Assembly (NCBI GenBank): GCA_018241665.1
Contig: JAFEDK010000046.1
Coordinates: 188-45,772, forward strand
Direction: 5' to 3'
DNA length: 45,585 bases
Source: Pseudomonadota bacterium
GTDB taxonomy: Bacteria > Pseudomonadota > Gammaproteobacteria > Burkholderiales > Rhodocyclaceae
Below the pieces are notes generated by a model. The model was not told where the DNA came from and did not search any database. It was given only the letters and a program-made list of their open reading frames with translations. Every line of letters starts with the position of its first letter. Position 1 is the first letter of the stretch. This document shows positions 37,762 through 45,585 of the stretch, piece by piece. The translations under genes and the position numbers were made by a program.

Positions 37762-39402
37762 ATGTCGCCTCTTCGTGCCCTGCCTGCCGCTCCCAGCCTG
37801 CCCTGGGGCGACATCCTCGCCGGCTTGTCGGTGGCCGGTGTGTTGTTGCCGGAATCGGTGGCCTATGCGGCCATCGCCGGCGTGCCGCCGTCCCATGCGC
37901 TGCTGGCCGCGCTGCTCGGCCTGATCGTCTATCCGCTGTTCGGCACCAGCCGCTTCGCGATCGTCGCGCCGACCTCGTCCGCCGCGGCGATCTTCGCCAC
38001 TGCGGTGGCAGTGGGGGGGCCGGAGATGGGCTACGCGCTGGTGCTGCTGACCGGTGGACTGTTCGTGATGGCGGGCCTGTTGCGTACCGGTTCCATCGGC
38101 GCCTTCATCTCGCGGCCGGTGCTGCGTGGCTTCGCGTGGGGGCTGGCGGTGACCATCGTGCTCAAGCAGTTGCCGCATCTGGCCGGCGTGCGGGTGTCGG
38201 GCCACAACGCCTGGCAACTGCTGGCGGGCCTGTTTGAAGCGGCGGACGCGATCCACTGGCCCAGTGTCGCGCTCGGGGCCATCGCGCTGCTGCTGTGGCT
38301 GGCCGTGCATCACGGCTTGCGGCGAGTGGTCTTCCTGCCCCAATCGCTGGTGGTGCTGGCGCTGGGCATCGCGGCGTCCGCGCTCTTCGATCTGGGCGGG
38401 CGTGGCATCGCGCTGGTGGGCCACATCGAATGGGGCAGCCTGGCCCTGGCACTGCCGTCCCTGAGTGCCGAGCGCTGGTTGCGAATGGCGGAATGGGCGC
38501 CGGCGTTGCTGCTGATACTGTTCGCCGAGTCCTGGGGCTCCGTGCGCTCGCTGGCTTTGCAGAAAGGCGACACGCTGAATGCGGACCGGGAACTGCTGGC
38601 CATCGGCGCCAGCAACCTGCTGAGCGGCATCCTGCAGGGCTTGCCGGTGGGCGCGGGTTTCTCGGCGGCAGCCGCCAATTATTCGGCAGGGGCGCGCAGC
38701 AAGGCGGCCGGGCTGGCTGCTGCGCTGACCCTCGGTTTGTTGCTGTGGCACGCCCGCGATGCGCTGGGCCTGCTGCCGCTGCCGGTGTTGGCGGCGGTGA
38801 TGATCGGCATCCTGTCCCACAATCTGTGGCCGAAAGCGGTGATCACCGGCCTGCGGCTGGGCGGCGATGCGTGGCTGGCAGTGATGGCGGCGGTGGCGGT
38901 GCTGGCCTTCGGAGTGTTGTTCGGCATGTTGCTGGCTGTCGGCTCGTCCCTGTTGCTGGCGATTCATCGCTTCGCGCAGCCGGTGGTGGTGGAGCTGGGG
39001 CAGTTGCCGGGCACCCGTGATTATCAGGACTGCCAGCGCCATGCTGAGGCGCTCCGCATGCCGGGCTTGCTGATCCTGCGGGTCGATGAACCGTTGTTCT
39101 TCGCCAACGCGGAGCAGGCTTTCCAGTCGGTGCGTGCGATGGCCCTTGAGCGGCGGCCGGGCGTGGTGGTGTTGAGCCTGGAGGTGTGCGACGACCTGGA
39201 CGTGACGGCCAGCGAAGCGCTTGCCGAGCTGGCCGCCAACCTGCGCAGCGTCGGCATTGAACTGTCCCTGGCCCGCGTGAAGGACCGCATCCGCGACGCG
39301 CTGGCCCGTGCCGGCCTGATTGGTGAAACCGACCACGCCATCGCCGCCTACTGGAGCGTGGATGACGCCGTACAGGCCACGCAGTTGCGGCTGGGCGTTT
39401 GA
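37762..39402 (+). CDS. SulP-family anion transporter with STAS domain
   Basis: A 546-residue membrane protein with about 10-12 hydrophobic segments of the SulP type (LAGLSVAGVLLPESVAYAAIAGVPPSHALLAALLGLIVYPLFGTS; NLLSGILQGLPVGAGFSAAAANYSAGARSK). A cytoplasmic STAS domain forms the last 120 residues (GLLILRVDEPLFFANAEQAF, VVVLSLEVCDDLDVTASEAL). The family moves sulfate, bicarbonate or dicarboxylates across the inner membrane; the substrate cannot be told here. The start ATG at 37762 has only a weak ribosome binding site; a GTG 27 bp upstream is possible. Confidence 0.9.
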   Translation: MSPLRALPAAPSLPWGDILAGLSVAGVLLPESVAYAAIAGVPPSHALLAALLGLIVYPLFGTSRFAIVAPTSSAAAIFATAVAVGGPEMGYALVLLTGGLFVMAGLLRTGSIGAFISRPVLRGFAWGLAVTIVLKQLPHLAGVRVSGHNAWQLLAGLFEAADAIHWPSVALGAIALLLWLAVHHGLRRVVFLPQSLVVLALGIAASALFDLGGRGIALVGHIEWGSLALALPSLSAERWLRMAEWAPALLLILFAESWGSVRSLALQKGDTLNADRELLAIGASNLLSGILQGLPVGAGFSAAAANYSAGARSKAAGLAAALTLGLLLWHARDALGLLPLPVLAAVMIGILSHNLWPKAVITGLRLGGDAWLAVMAAVAVLAFGVLFGMLLAVGSSLLLAIHRFAQPVVVELGQLPGTRDYQDCQRHAEALRMPGLLILRVDEPLFFANAEQAFQSVRAMALERRPGVVVLSLEVCDDLDVTASEALAELAANLRSVGIELSLARVKDRIRDALARAGLIGETDHAIAAYWSVDDAVQATQLRLGV

Positions 39403-39416
39403 AGTCCGGAAATGAC

Positions 39417-39440
39417 AAAGGCCACCCGAAGGTGGCCTTT
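39417..39440. terminator. Bidirectional terminator between sulP and the tRNA operon
   Basis: A perfect 10-bp stem AAAGGCCACC / GGTGGCCTTT with a CGAA tetraloop. It lies 14 bp after the SulP stop and 13 bp beyond the tRNA-Lys CCA end, so it can serve both strands. Confidence 0.82.
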
Positions 39441-39453
39441 ACCGGTAATGCTG

Positions 39454-39529
39454 TGGTGGGTTGTGAGTGACTCGAACACTCGACCTACGGATTAAGAGTC
39501 CGCTGCTCTACCAACTGAGCTAACAACCC
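39454..39529 (-). tRNA. tRNA-Lys (anticodon CTT)
   Basis: A 73-nt cloverleaf plus encoded CCA. The acceptor arm is GGGTTGT / ACAACCC, the D arm GCTC-AGTTGGTA-GAGC, the anticodon loop CTCTTAA and the T arm GAGTG-TTCGAGT-CACTC. It is the last of three tandem tRNAs. Confidence 0.97.
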
Positions 39530-39541
39530 ACTTCTTGAAAC

Positions 39542-39617
39542 TGGAGCGGCAGAAGAGTCTCGAACTCTCGACCTCAACCTTGGCAAGGTTGCGCTCTACC
39601 AACTGAGCTACTGCCGC
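39542..39617 (-). tRNA. tRNA-Gly (anticodon GCC)
   Basis: A 73-nt cloverleaf plus encoded CCA. The acceptor arm is GCGGCAG / CTGCCGC with a U discriminator, and the anticodon loop is TTGCCAA on a CAACC/GGTTG stem. It is the middle gene of the tRNA operon. Confidence 0.97.
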
Positions 39618-39626
39618 ATTGAATTC

Positions 39627-39702
39627 TGGCTCCTCGACCTGGGCTCGAACCAGGGACCTACGGATTAACAGTCCGGCGCTCTACCGACTGAGCTATCGAG
39701 GA
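39627..39702 (-). tRNA. tRNA-Asn (anticodon GTT)
   Basis: A 73-nt cloverleaf plus encoded CCA. The acceptor arm is TCCTCGA / TCGAGGA with a G discriminator, and the anticodon loop is CTGTTAA. It is the first gene of the tRNA operon, next to its promoter. Confidence 0.97.
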
Positions 39703-39744
39703 ATAGATTTTTCGCTTTCGGATCAAGTCTTCAGCGAGTTGAAG

Positions 39745-39774
39745 ATTCTAACACCCATTTGATACTTTTGTGAA
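39745..39774 (-). promoter_or_regulatory. Sigma-70 promoter of the tRNA operon
   Basis: On the minus strand TTCACA (-35) and TAGAAT (-10) are separated by 18 bp, each with 5 of 6 consensus matches. The -10 lies about 43 bp before the tRNA-Asn 5' end. The sequence is AT-rich compared with its surroundings. Confidence 0.75.
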
Positions 39775-39832
39775 CATGTGGCGTTGTCCGACGCTCCATG
39801 CTCTGTGCAAACAGGAAGGGCTGCGATCTCCT

Positions 39833-40273
39833 CTATACCGTTTCCATGCGGCGGAATACCAGAGGTCGCCCGTTGTGGCTGAGCTTCACGAGCCAGGTGG
39901 CAAGGGCTGAGTCCATGTAGTCAGCATGCCCTGGGAACCAGTCCACAAGTGCCTGGGCATAGGCGCGGGCGACATCGTATCGGCCCTGCGCCACAACCTC
40001 CCGTACGTCATAGGCGGAGCTCAGCACCTTTTCATGTTCCTCGATATGGCATTCGCCGCCGCCAGGAAAGTCTGGAGCGTTCAGCCAGCTGTTCTCCTGC
40101 GTGAAATGGGCTTCGGCATGCTGGATGAAGGCTTCCAGGGCTGCCGGGATATCGGCATCACCGGCTTCTTGCAGTGCATGCACGCATTCGACGAATTCCT
40201 GGTGGGTGTCGTCGATGGCTTTGTGTCCCAGCAGGTAGCGATCGCTCCAGGTGAATTCCGGCATTGTTGTCAT
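39833..40273 (-). CDS. Bacteriohemerythrin
   Basis: A 146-residue single-domain hemerythrin with all seven di-iron ligands in place: His24, His56, Glu60, His76, His80, His116 and Asp121. The family binds O2 reversibly in the cytoplasm; a methanotroph homologue is reported to supply O2 to a monooxygenase. The start at 40273 follows CAAGGAGACACGCTG. It is the last gene of a same-strand series and lies 54 bp after the flavin reductase, so it is probably co-transcribed with an O2-using oxygenase system. A role as O2 sensor or store is also possible. Confidence 0.93.
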   Translation of the reverse strand: MTTMPEFTWSDRYLLGHKAIDDTHQEFVECVHALQEAGDADIPAALEAFIQHAEAHFTQENSWLNAPDFPGGGECHIEEHEKVLSSAYDVREVVAQGRYDVARAYAQALVDWFPGHADYMDSALATWLVKLSHNGRPLVFRRMETV

Positions 40274-40327
40274 CAGCGTGTCTCCTTGTTGCTGTTCGAT
40301 ATCTCTTGTGGTCGGGGCGGGCACGAG

Positions 40328-40834
40328 TCAGCCGATGGCTGAAGCCAGGGCGGGCAGGCCGATTGCATGGTATTCGCGTCCGAAATAGGTCAGTCCTGCG
40401 GCGGAGTTTCCTATCTTGACTGCCTGGACTTCGCAGATGAACAGATCGTGGGAGCCCAATGACTGTTGCTGCGTGATTCGGCAGTCAAAGCTGACCAGGG
40501 CCCCGCTCAGGGCCGGACTGCCGGTCAGGAGGCGTTCATGGGCGATCCGGGCAAGGCGTTCCGGCATCGTCACATTGCGGTCGGCAAAGAGTCGAGCTGC
40601 CTCCTGCTGTTCGGCTGCCAGCACATTGACGCAGAGCGCGCCGTTACCGCTGAAAATGGCATGTGCGTAGGATGAACGGTTGATGCAGGTGAGCAGGGTG
40701 GGGGGCTGATCGGTCACGCTGCAGACTGCCGTGGCGGTCATGCCGGCAAAGCCCTTTGGGCCATCGGTGGTGATGACATTGACGGCGCCGGTCAGACGGG
40801 CCATGCCATCGCGAAAAAGGTCGATGCTGACCAT
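40328..40834 (-). CDS. Flavin reductase (two-component monooxygenase partner)
   Basis: A 168-residue protein of the HpaC/StyB-like flavin reductase family (FRDGMARLTGAVNVITTDGPKGFAGMTATAVCSVTDQPPTLLTCINRSSYAHA, FSGNGALCVNVLAAEQQ). It reduces FAD or FMN with NAD(P)H and hands it to the oxygenase. The start at 40834 follows AAAGGAAACCTCC; the longer frame upstream has no signal peptide or homology. Its partner is most likely the StyA/IndA-like oxygenase encoded 1.4 kb upstream on the same strand. Confidence 0.92.
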   Translation of the reverse strand: MVSIDLFRDGMARLTGAVNVITTDGPKGFAGMTATAVCSVTDQPPTLLTCINRSSYAHAIFSGNGALCVNVLAAEQQEAARLFADRNVTMPERLARIAHERLLTGSPALSGALVSFDCRITQQQSLGSHDLFICEVQAVKIGNSAAGLTYFGREYHAIGLPALASAIG

Positions 40835-40952
40835 GGAGGTTTCCTTTTCTGAGCGTACTCGGACAGAGGCTGCCAAGTGCGGCAGCGCCGTCCTGACAGG
40901 GCGGAGCCGGGCTGGCTCCACCCTTGTTACGGCCTTTCTGTTGCGGGTTGGA

Positions 40953-42134
40953 TCACCACTTGAAAGCCATGGCGGTGCCGACCCAGTGCTGGGACATATC
41001 GACATTCACCCCGTTGCTCGGCCCGCTGCCGCGGACCTCGGAACCGAAGGCCCGGGCATACATGACGGATACCTCCCTGTCCTTGCCGAGGGCATAGGTG
41101 CCGCCCAGGGTGAAGTGATCCTGGGGCGTGACGGGAGCCAGATAGTCGAGGGTGGCGTTTTCACGGCTGACGATCTGCTGGCCATGGCTGACCCCGGTGC
41201 GCAAGGTCAGGGCTGGCGTGGCCTGCCAGGACACGCCCGCGCGGGTCACCGTCTGGCTGCGCCAGCCGAAGCCGGGTTCGCTGGCGGTCAGCGCGTTGGC
41301 CAGGGAGTCCAGGTCGCCCCAATTGACGCGCATCACGTCGGCCGCCACCACGATGCTCGCTGTCGGGCGCCAGGCCACGCCGATACCGTAGCGTTCCGGA
41401 ATGTCGAACTCACCGCGATTGGCCAGCAGGTGGCTGTACTTCTTGAGTTTGCCCATGCTGATGCGGGACGAGTACATCGCACCCAAGGTGAGCTGCTCGC
41501 TCACCTGGCCAGACCAGCCCATCTTGAAGCCGATTCCGGTCGAGGAGTCGGCCCCCGGACTTTCCACGCCGAGGGCATCGGGCACACCGTCAACCTTGAA
41601 GCGCTGATAGGCGAAATCAGCCGAGACGCCGAGTGCATAGCCAGGTGCAAGCTGAATGGCATAGGTCGGTGACGCGATGATCTGGGTCAGTTTGGCGCTG
41701 TCCTTGTCACGGCCACCCAGCAGAGGCGTGTCATACACGGTACTCACGCCGTTGCCATAGACCGAGATCCCGATGGATTGGTGGTCGTCGATGACCCGGT
41801 TGTAGCCCAGCTCAGGCACAGGGATGGCTTTGACGCCGTCCCCGTTGAACTCGGTGCCACCAAAGCTGGACTTGGGATCCACGATCACCACGGACAGTCC
41901 CAGATCGAGGCGATTGCCCACAAATGCCATGCCGGCCGGGTTGTTGGCAGCGGCGAGGGCATCCTGGGGCAGGGCAATGGATGCGCCGCCCATGCCCATG
42001 GCCTTGATGCCATAGCCGTGGGGCATTGGGCCGTTTGTCGCATGAGCGGACGAAAAGAGGGTGAGGGCCGCGACTGCGGTGCCCACGCGTATGCAAGCAG
42101 GACAGGAAGGGCGTCGGGTTGGGGGGTAGGTCAT
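40953..42134 (-). CDS. OmpP1/FadL/TodX-family outer membrane channel
   Basis: A 393-residue outer membrane protein with a signal peptide of about 32 residues ending SSAHA. The mature N-terminus has the FadL-type hatch region (GYGIKAMGMGGASIALPQDALAAANNPAGMAFVGNRLDLG), followed by a beta-barrel ending in aromatic AMAFKW. The family lets hydrophobic compounds such as fatty acids, toluene or styrene cross the outer membrane. Its place between the oxygenase and flavin reductase genes suggests uptake of the oxygenase substrate. The start follows CCGGAGCCCAAC. Confidence 0.92.
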   Translation of the reverse strand: MTYPPTRRPSCPACIRVGTAVAALTLFSSAHATNGPMPHGYGIKAMGMGGASIALPQDALAAANNPAGMAFVGNRLDLGLSVVIVDPKSSFGGTEFNGDGVKAIPVPELGYNRVIDDHQSIGISVYGNGVSTVYDTPLLGGRDKDSAKLTQIIASPTYAIQLAPGYALGVSADFAYQRFKVDGVPDALGVESPGADSSTGIGFKMGWSGQVSEQLTLGAMYSSRISMGKLKKYSHLLANRGEFDIPERYGIGVAWRPTASIVVAADVMRVNWGDLDSLANALTASEPGFGWRSQTVTRAGVSWQATPALTLRTGVSHGQQIVSRENATLDYLAPVTPQDHFTLGGTYALGKDREVSVMYARAFGSEVRGSGPSNGVNVDMSQHWVGTAMAFKW

Positions 42135-42212
42135 GTTGGGCTCCGGGATGCGTTTGTTCTTGCCAGTGCGTTGGCCGCCGGCGGTTGTAGGCTTGCCAAC
42201 GATGGGCGGAGT

Positions 42213-43442
42213 TCAGGCTGCCAGTGCCGTTTCTTCGATGAGTCGACCGGTTGCGTCCGGGTCGTAGAACCAGGTAGACAGGCTCTTGGGATCGTTGAAG
42301 GCGTCGGCAAACTTGTGGGCCAGTGCGCTGTTCTGGCAGCAGGTGCCCAGGAACTGCATGACATGGGGCGGCGGCGGAACGAGCATGCTGTTGGTGAAGC
42401 GGGCGGACCACTGGGCGTAGTCCCAGTACTGCTCCGCGAGGGCTTCCATCCAGGCGCGGTCGAAGCCGGCCGTGCCGCGGTTCACAATAGCGTCGAGGTA
42501 CATGCTGGCGCCCTTGGAGGCGTTGTTCGAACCCTGGCCGGTCATCGGGTCGTTCAGCACCAGTACGTCGCCGAGGCCGAGCACCGTCCGGCCGGAGGGC
42601 AGTACGCCGATCGCGTTGCGCACGGTGGGCGTTACGCGGCCAAACAGGATGCCGTTGTCGTCGGTCAGGCGGATGTCCTTGAAGCGCGGGGCTTCCCACG
42701 GGAAGAATTCGGCGATCAGGGCCTTGGTCATGGCCAGGTGGTCGGCCGGGGTTTTCACGGCATCCCAGCGGTCCATCGGGCCGCCGATCACGCATTCAAT
42801 GTTGATGATGTCGCAGGGGCCGGTGTGGGTCAGGGCGGGGAAATGCACCAGCTCGCCGACGCCGGGGTTGATGTTGATGTTCAGGGCCGTGAAGTCTTCC
42901 CGTGGCACCATGCCATGGACGTAGGTGAGGGCGATGGCGCGCTGCGGGCGGTCGAAGGTGCATCGGGCGCTGTCCCGCTCGAAGAGCTTGCCCAGTTCGC
43001 CCTTGCCAGTCGCCACGAGCACCAGGTCCGAGGTGGCCACCAGACGCTCCAGCTCGGCCATGTCCACGTCGCCGATCACCAGGTCGCCACCGAGGCGTTC
43101 GAATTCGTCCATCCAGCGCGGCATCTTGAGCCGTTGGTCCACCGACTGGCCACTGGCCGACATGCGTGAGCGGAAATCCAGCAGGGGGCCGGTTTCCGCA
43201 TTGCCGGCGCGGATGTGGGCGCCTTCGATCGGCGGGCATTCCGCGTCCCAGAAGGCAATTCCCAATTCCCTTTCGTGGCTCAGCGCCATGTCGTACATGG
43301 ACTGGCTGGAAAGAACCTTGCCCTTCGAAATCTCTTCGCCAGTGCGGTTGGATATGATCTTTACCGTATACCCTTTATTAAGAAGTCCAATACCCAGCTG
43401 AAGCCCAGCCTGGCCTGCTCCGACAATAGTGATATTGCGCAT
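42213..43442 (-). CDS. Styrene/indole monooxygenase-type FAD oxygenase subunit
   Basis: A 409-residue flavoprotein of group E monooxygenases. It has an N-terminal Rossmann motif VGAGQAGLQLG, the StyA-like block LVLVATGKGELGKLFERD...FDRPQRAIALTYVHG and the FAD-binding GLGDVLVLNDPMTGQGSNNASKGA. With reduced FAD from the flavin reductase it should epoxidise or hydroxylate an aromatic or vinyl-aromatic compound. The start region (ISNRTGEEI, LSSQSM) reminds me more of indole oxygenases (IndA/IifC type) than of StyA, which is recollection, not a search. An AraC regulator is encoded upstream, as in ind/iif clusters. The true substrate is unknown. Confidence 0.88.
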   Translation of the reverse strand: MRNITIVGAGQAGLQLGIGLLNKGYTVKIISNRTGEEISKGKVLSSQSMYDMALSHERELGIAFWDAECPPIEGAHIRAGNAETGPLLDFRSRMSASGQSVDQRLKMPRWMDEFERLGGDLVIGDVDMAELERLVATSDLVLVATGKGELGKLFERDSARCTFDRPQRAIALTYVHGMVPREDFTALNININPGVGELVHFPALTHTGPCDIINIECVIGGPMDRWDAVKTPADHLAMTKALIAEFFPWEAPRFKDIRLTDDNGILFGRVTPTVRNAIGVLPSGRTVLGLGDVLVLNDPMTGQGSNNASKGASMYLDAIVNRGTAGFDRAWMEALAEQYWDYAQWSARFTNSMLVPPPPHVMQFLGTCCQNSALAHKFADAFNDPKSLSTWFYDPDATGRLIEETALAA

Positions 43443-43534
43443 GTTCGCTTGCTCCGATTCTGAAGTCTGTTGGGGCCTATTCGTCTAGGCAATGTCAATT
43501 TCGGGCAAGTACAATCTATTGGCTATGCGCTTAT

Positions 43535-43566
43535 TGCAGGATGTGTGCAGTGAGTGCAATTTGCAC
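43535..43566. promoter_or_regulatory. TGCA-rich operator-like region upstream of the oxygenase gene
   Basis: Four TGCA motifs start at 43535, 43546, 43555 and 43562. The last two form the palindrome GTGCAA-T-TTGCAC (43554-43566). It lies about 95-125 bp before the oxygenase start codon in an unusually AT-rich gap, a reasonable place for an AraC-type activator. On the minus strand a TTGACA (43493-43498) lies downstream of it, without a good -10. Confidence 0.45.
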
Positions 43567-43602
43567 TTATTTGTCGGAATTGAGACAAAAAGAGATACTC
43601 AT

Positions 43603-44580
43603 TCATGGAACGCGCTTGAGGGTGTCGCTGGGCGACTCTCCGTAGCGCTTCCGGTATTCGGCGGCAAAACGGCCGAGCTCGAAGAATCCCCAGCGTGTCG
43701 CTACGCTGGTCACGTTCCGGAGCTTTCCGGTATCCAGCAATTCCTGGCGGACCTTTTCCATGCGCAAGTCCCTGAGATAGCGCATGGGGCTGACGCCGCG
43801 AAACTTCCGGAAACTGTTGTACAGCGTGCGCAGGCTGATTCCCGTCAGCTCGGCCAGCTGTTCGTTGGTAATGGCGCTGTCCAGGTGCGCGCGCATGTAG
43901 TCTTCCGCGACCTTGAGATGCCGGGGAAGGACCTCGGGCTCTGGTTTGCCTAAACTTTCGCTGAGGCTGTTGCCCTGCCAGACCAGCAGGCCCGACATGA
44001 TCAGTTGCTCGAATTGCGCGCGCATCAACGGGTGCGCCACCAGTTCGGGGTTCTGCTGCAGGCTGCGGAGAAGTTGGCGGATGGTCGTTTCCCAGGCCTG
44101 GCCACCGCCGCTTCGGGTATCCAGGTCCGTGTCGAATTGCAACGTCTGGCGTAATGGCCGGCCAAGGAGGTTGGCCGCATGGCGTTCCATGGCTTCACGC
44201 TCAATCCGGACGACCAGTTTCGAACAGTTTGAGCTCCAGTTCATGGAAAAGGACTGTCCCGGACAGTGGATTGTTCCACTTCCGGGCCGGCTTAATCGGG
44301 CTTGATCGCCTGACTCTATTCTGTCCTCGCCACGCAATGGCAATTGCACGAGAAAGAAGCCGTCGAGCTCCTGGGGCGCTACGTGGACATTCGCGCCGTA
44401 ACTCATGATGCTGAAACTCATGGCCGGCGTCCGCAAATAGCGGTGCTGATAGTTCAATTGCCCATGCCGATCCATCAGGGAAAGGCGGTGGTCACAGAAT
44501 ATCCCCGAGACCAATACCCGGGCCTCATCGAGATCCCTTGATTGCAGGAGCTCCAGAGCTGTCAGGCGATTGTTCTGCAT
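43603..44580 (-). CDS. AraC-family transcriptional regulator
   Basis: A 325-residue protein with an N-terminal AraC-binding-like domain of the XylS/AraC-like type (about 1-190) and a C-terminal double helix-turn-helix (about 225-325: NEQLAELTGISLRTLYNSFRKFRGVSPMRYLRDLRMEKVRQEL...ATRWGFFELGRFAAEYRKRYGESPSDTLK). Such regulators activate aromatic degradation operons in response to substrate. It is directly upstream of the oxygenase gene on the same strand with a 160-bp gap holding palindromic sites, so it likely controls the oxygenase-channel-reductase-hemerythrin set. The ribosome binding site is weak. Confidence 0.92.
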   Translation of the reverse strand: MQNNRLTALELLQSRDLDEARVLVSGIFCDHRLSLMDRHGQLNYQHRYLRTPAMSFSIMSYGANVHVAPQELDGFFLVQLPLRGEDRIESGDQARLSRPGSGTIHCPGQSFSMNWSSNCSKLVVRIEREAMERHAANLLGRPLRQTLQFDTDLDTRSGGGQAWETTIRQLLRSLQQNPELVAHPLMRAQFEQLIMSGLLVWQGNSLSESLGKPEPEVLPRHLKVAEDYMRAHLDSAITNEQLAELTGISLRTLYNSFRKFRGVSPMRYLRDLRMEKVRQELLDTGKLRNVTSVATRWGFFELGRFAAEYRKRYGESPSDTLKRVP

Positions 44581-44683
44581 TGCACACCCCGAGCAAAATG
44601 ACAGCGACCCACTTTATCTTTCAAGCTGCCGGTTTGTCTTCAATGTCTCAGCTTAAATCGTCGGCAGCGGTGAAAGGAACTGA

Positions 44684-45585
44684 TCAGACCAGATTGGCGG
44701 AAATAACTCCCCGTTCGCGCGCCATCGTGATGGCCGTATCCTCGATCATGTCCTCCTGCCCGCCGACCATGCCGCGACGGCCCAGCTCGACGAGGATGTC
44801 GCGGGCCGGCACGCCGTACTTCTTGGACGCACGCTTGGCGAACAGCAGGAAGGAGCCATACACGCCGGCGTAGCCGAGGGTCAGCGCATCCCGGTCGATG
44901 CGGATCGGGAAGTCCATGATCGGCACCACCAGGTCTTCGGCGACGTCGGTGATCTTGGCGACATCCACGCCGGTCTCGATGCCCATCAGGCTGCACACGG
45001 CGATCAGCACTTCCATCGGCGTGTTGCCGGCCCCGGCACCCAGGCCGGCGGCGGCCGCGTCGATGCGCGTCGCGCCCACTTCAATGGCGGCGATGCTGTT
45101 GGCGACGCCCATCGCCAGGTTGTGGTGGCCGTGGAAGCCCAGTTCGGTCTCGGGCTTCAGGGCTTCCCGCACTGCGCTGAGGCGCGCTTTCACCGTCTCC
45201 GGCAGCAGGTGGCCGGCGGAGTCGGTCACGTAGATGCAGTTGGCACCGTAGCTCTCCATTAGCTTGGCTTGCTTGACCAGCCCTTCGGGGCTGTTCATGT
45301 GGGCCATCATCAGGAAGCCGACGGTGTCCAGGTCGAGCTTACGGGCCATCGTGATGTGCTGTTCGGACACATCGGCCTCGGTGCAGTGGGTGGCGACGCG
45401 GATCGTGGAGACGCCCAGCTCCTTGGCCATCTTCAGGTGATCGACGGTACCGATACCGGGCAGCAGCAGCGCCGAAACCTTGGCCTGCTTCATCAGCGGG
45501 ATGACGGTGGACAGGTATTCCTCGTCGGTGTGGGCCGGGAAGCCGTAGTTCACCGAGCTGCCCCCGAGGCCGTCGCCGTGGGTGA
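44684..45585 (-). CDS. 4-hydroxy-2-oxovalerate aldolase, 5' part beyond window
   Basis: The visible 300 residues are the C-terminal majority of an HMG-CoA-lyase-like class II aldolase of the MhpE/DmpG/BphI type. It contains [15 protein letters not shown] at the window edge, [40 protein letters not shown] with the metal-binding HxH pair, and a C-terminal helical communication domain. It splits 4-hydroxy-2-oxovalerate into pyruvate and acetaldehyde, the last step of meta-cleavage of catechols, usually bound to an acylating acetaldehyde dehydrogenase. The frame is open to the last base, so the start lies outside. It implies a meta-cleavage operon continuing beyond the window. Confidence 0.93.
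   Translation of the reverse strand, partial: THGDGLGGSSVNYGFPAHTDEEYLSTVIPLMKQAKVSALLLPGIGTVDHLKMAKELGVSTIRVATHCTEADVSEQHITMARKLDLDTVGFLMMAHMNSPEGLVKQAKLMESYGANCIYVTDSAGHLLPETVKARLSAVREALKPETELGFHGHHNLAMGVANSIAAIEVGATRIDAAAAGLGAGAGNTPMEVLIAVCSLMGIETGVDVAKITDVAEDLVVPIMDFPIRIDRDALTLGYAGVYGSFLLFAKRASKKYGVPARDILVELGRRGMVGGQEDMIEDTAITMARERGVISANLV

Noticed and set aside
39454-39702. Integration site of a mobile element at the tRNA cluster
   Set aside because: No integrase, no duplicated tRNA end and no direct repeat were seen around the three intact tRNAs.

Overview
The window is high-GC DNA with tight, overlapping operons. A nirS-type denitrification cluster, aromatic-degradation genes and a bacteriohemerythrin suggest a facultatively denitrifying betaproteobacterium, most likely Rhodocyclales (Thauera/Azoarcus-like). 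That placement rests on gene content and style, not on a marker gene.

Layout. 1-7.3 kb: the 3' end of a zinc alcohol dehydrogenase gene, a LysR regulator, thioredoxin, a small exported Ala/Lys-rich protein, a TPR membrane protein, a class A penicillin-binding protein and a ketopantoate-reductase-like gene. 7.5-13.5 kb: two BON-domain envelope proteins around a receiver-only regulator and a small membrane protein, then a LuxR-type response regulator and a CHASE3 histidine kinase arranged tail to tail, then an AsmA-like protein. 13.5-21.5 kb: the nitrite-reductase/heme d1 region. On the minus strand run nirS-nirM and nirC-nirF-nirDL(fused)-nirG-nirH; nirE is divergent from nirS. Two FNR/DNR-type boxes sit upstream of nirC and between nirS and nirE. 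A yigZ-like gene splits the two nir blocks and is bracketed by two repeat elements. No nirJ or nirN lies in the window.

21.8-29 kb: the conserved trio transglutaminase-DUF2126, circularly permuted ATP-grasp/alpha-E, and a second transglutaminase, predicted in the literature to make or modify a peptide-like product. 29-34 kb: a REC-GGDEF diguanylate cyclase with a Cys/His-rich insertion, followed by a 1262-residue hybrid kinase with its own REC and Hpt domains. 34-39.4 kb: a DUF4382 lipoprotein, a cysteine-cluster protein, a DUF4124-like protein, an alpha/beta hydrolase and a SulP transporter. 39.4-39.7 kb: a tRNA-Asn/Gly/Lys operon. 39.8-45.6 kb, all minus strand: a 4-hydroxy-2-oxovalerate aldolase fragment, an AraC regulator, a styrene/indole-monooxygenase-like oxygenase, a FadL-type channel, a flavin reductase and a bacteriohemerythrin. 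These look like one aromatic-oxidation unit with a possible built-in O2 carrier.

The strongest signal not explained by genes is a family of intergenic REP/BIME-like elements. Each standard copy is 67 bp: two inverted 22-nt REPs separated by exactly 23 nt. Six copies have this geometry; one copy has a longer spacer and a compensatory double mutation, and one is a singlet. Several carry short tandem duplications growing outward from the REP head, the largest being six perfect 15-bp units between nirF and nirDL.
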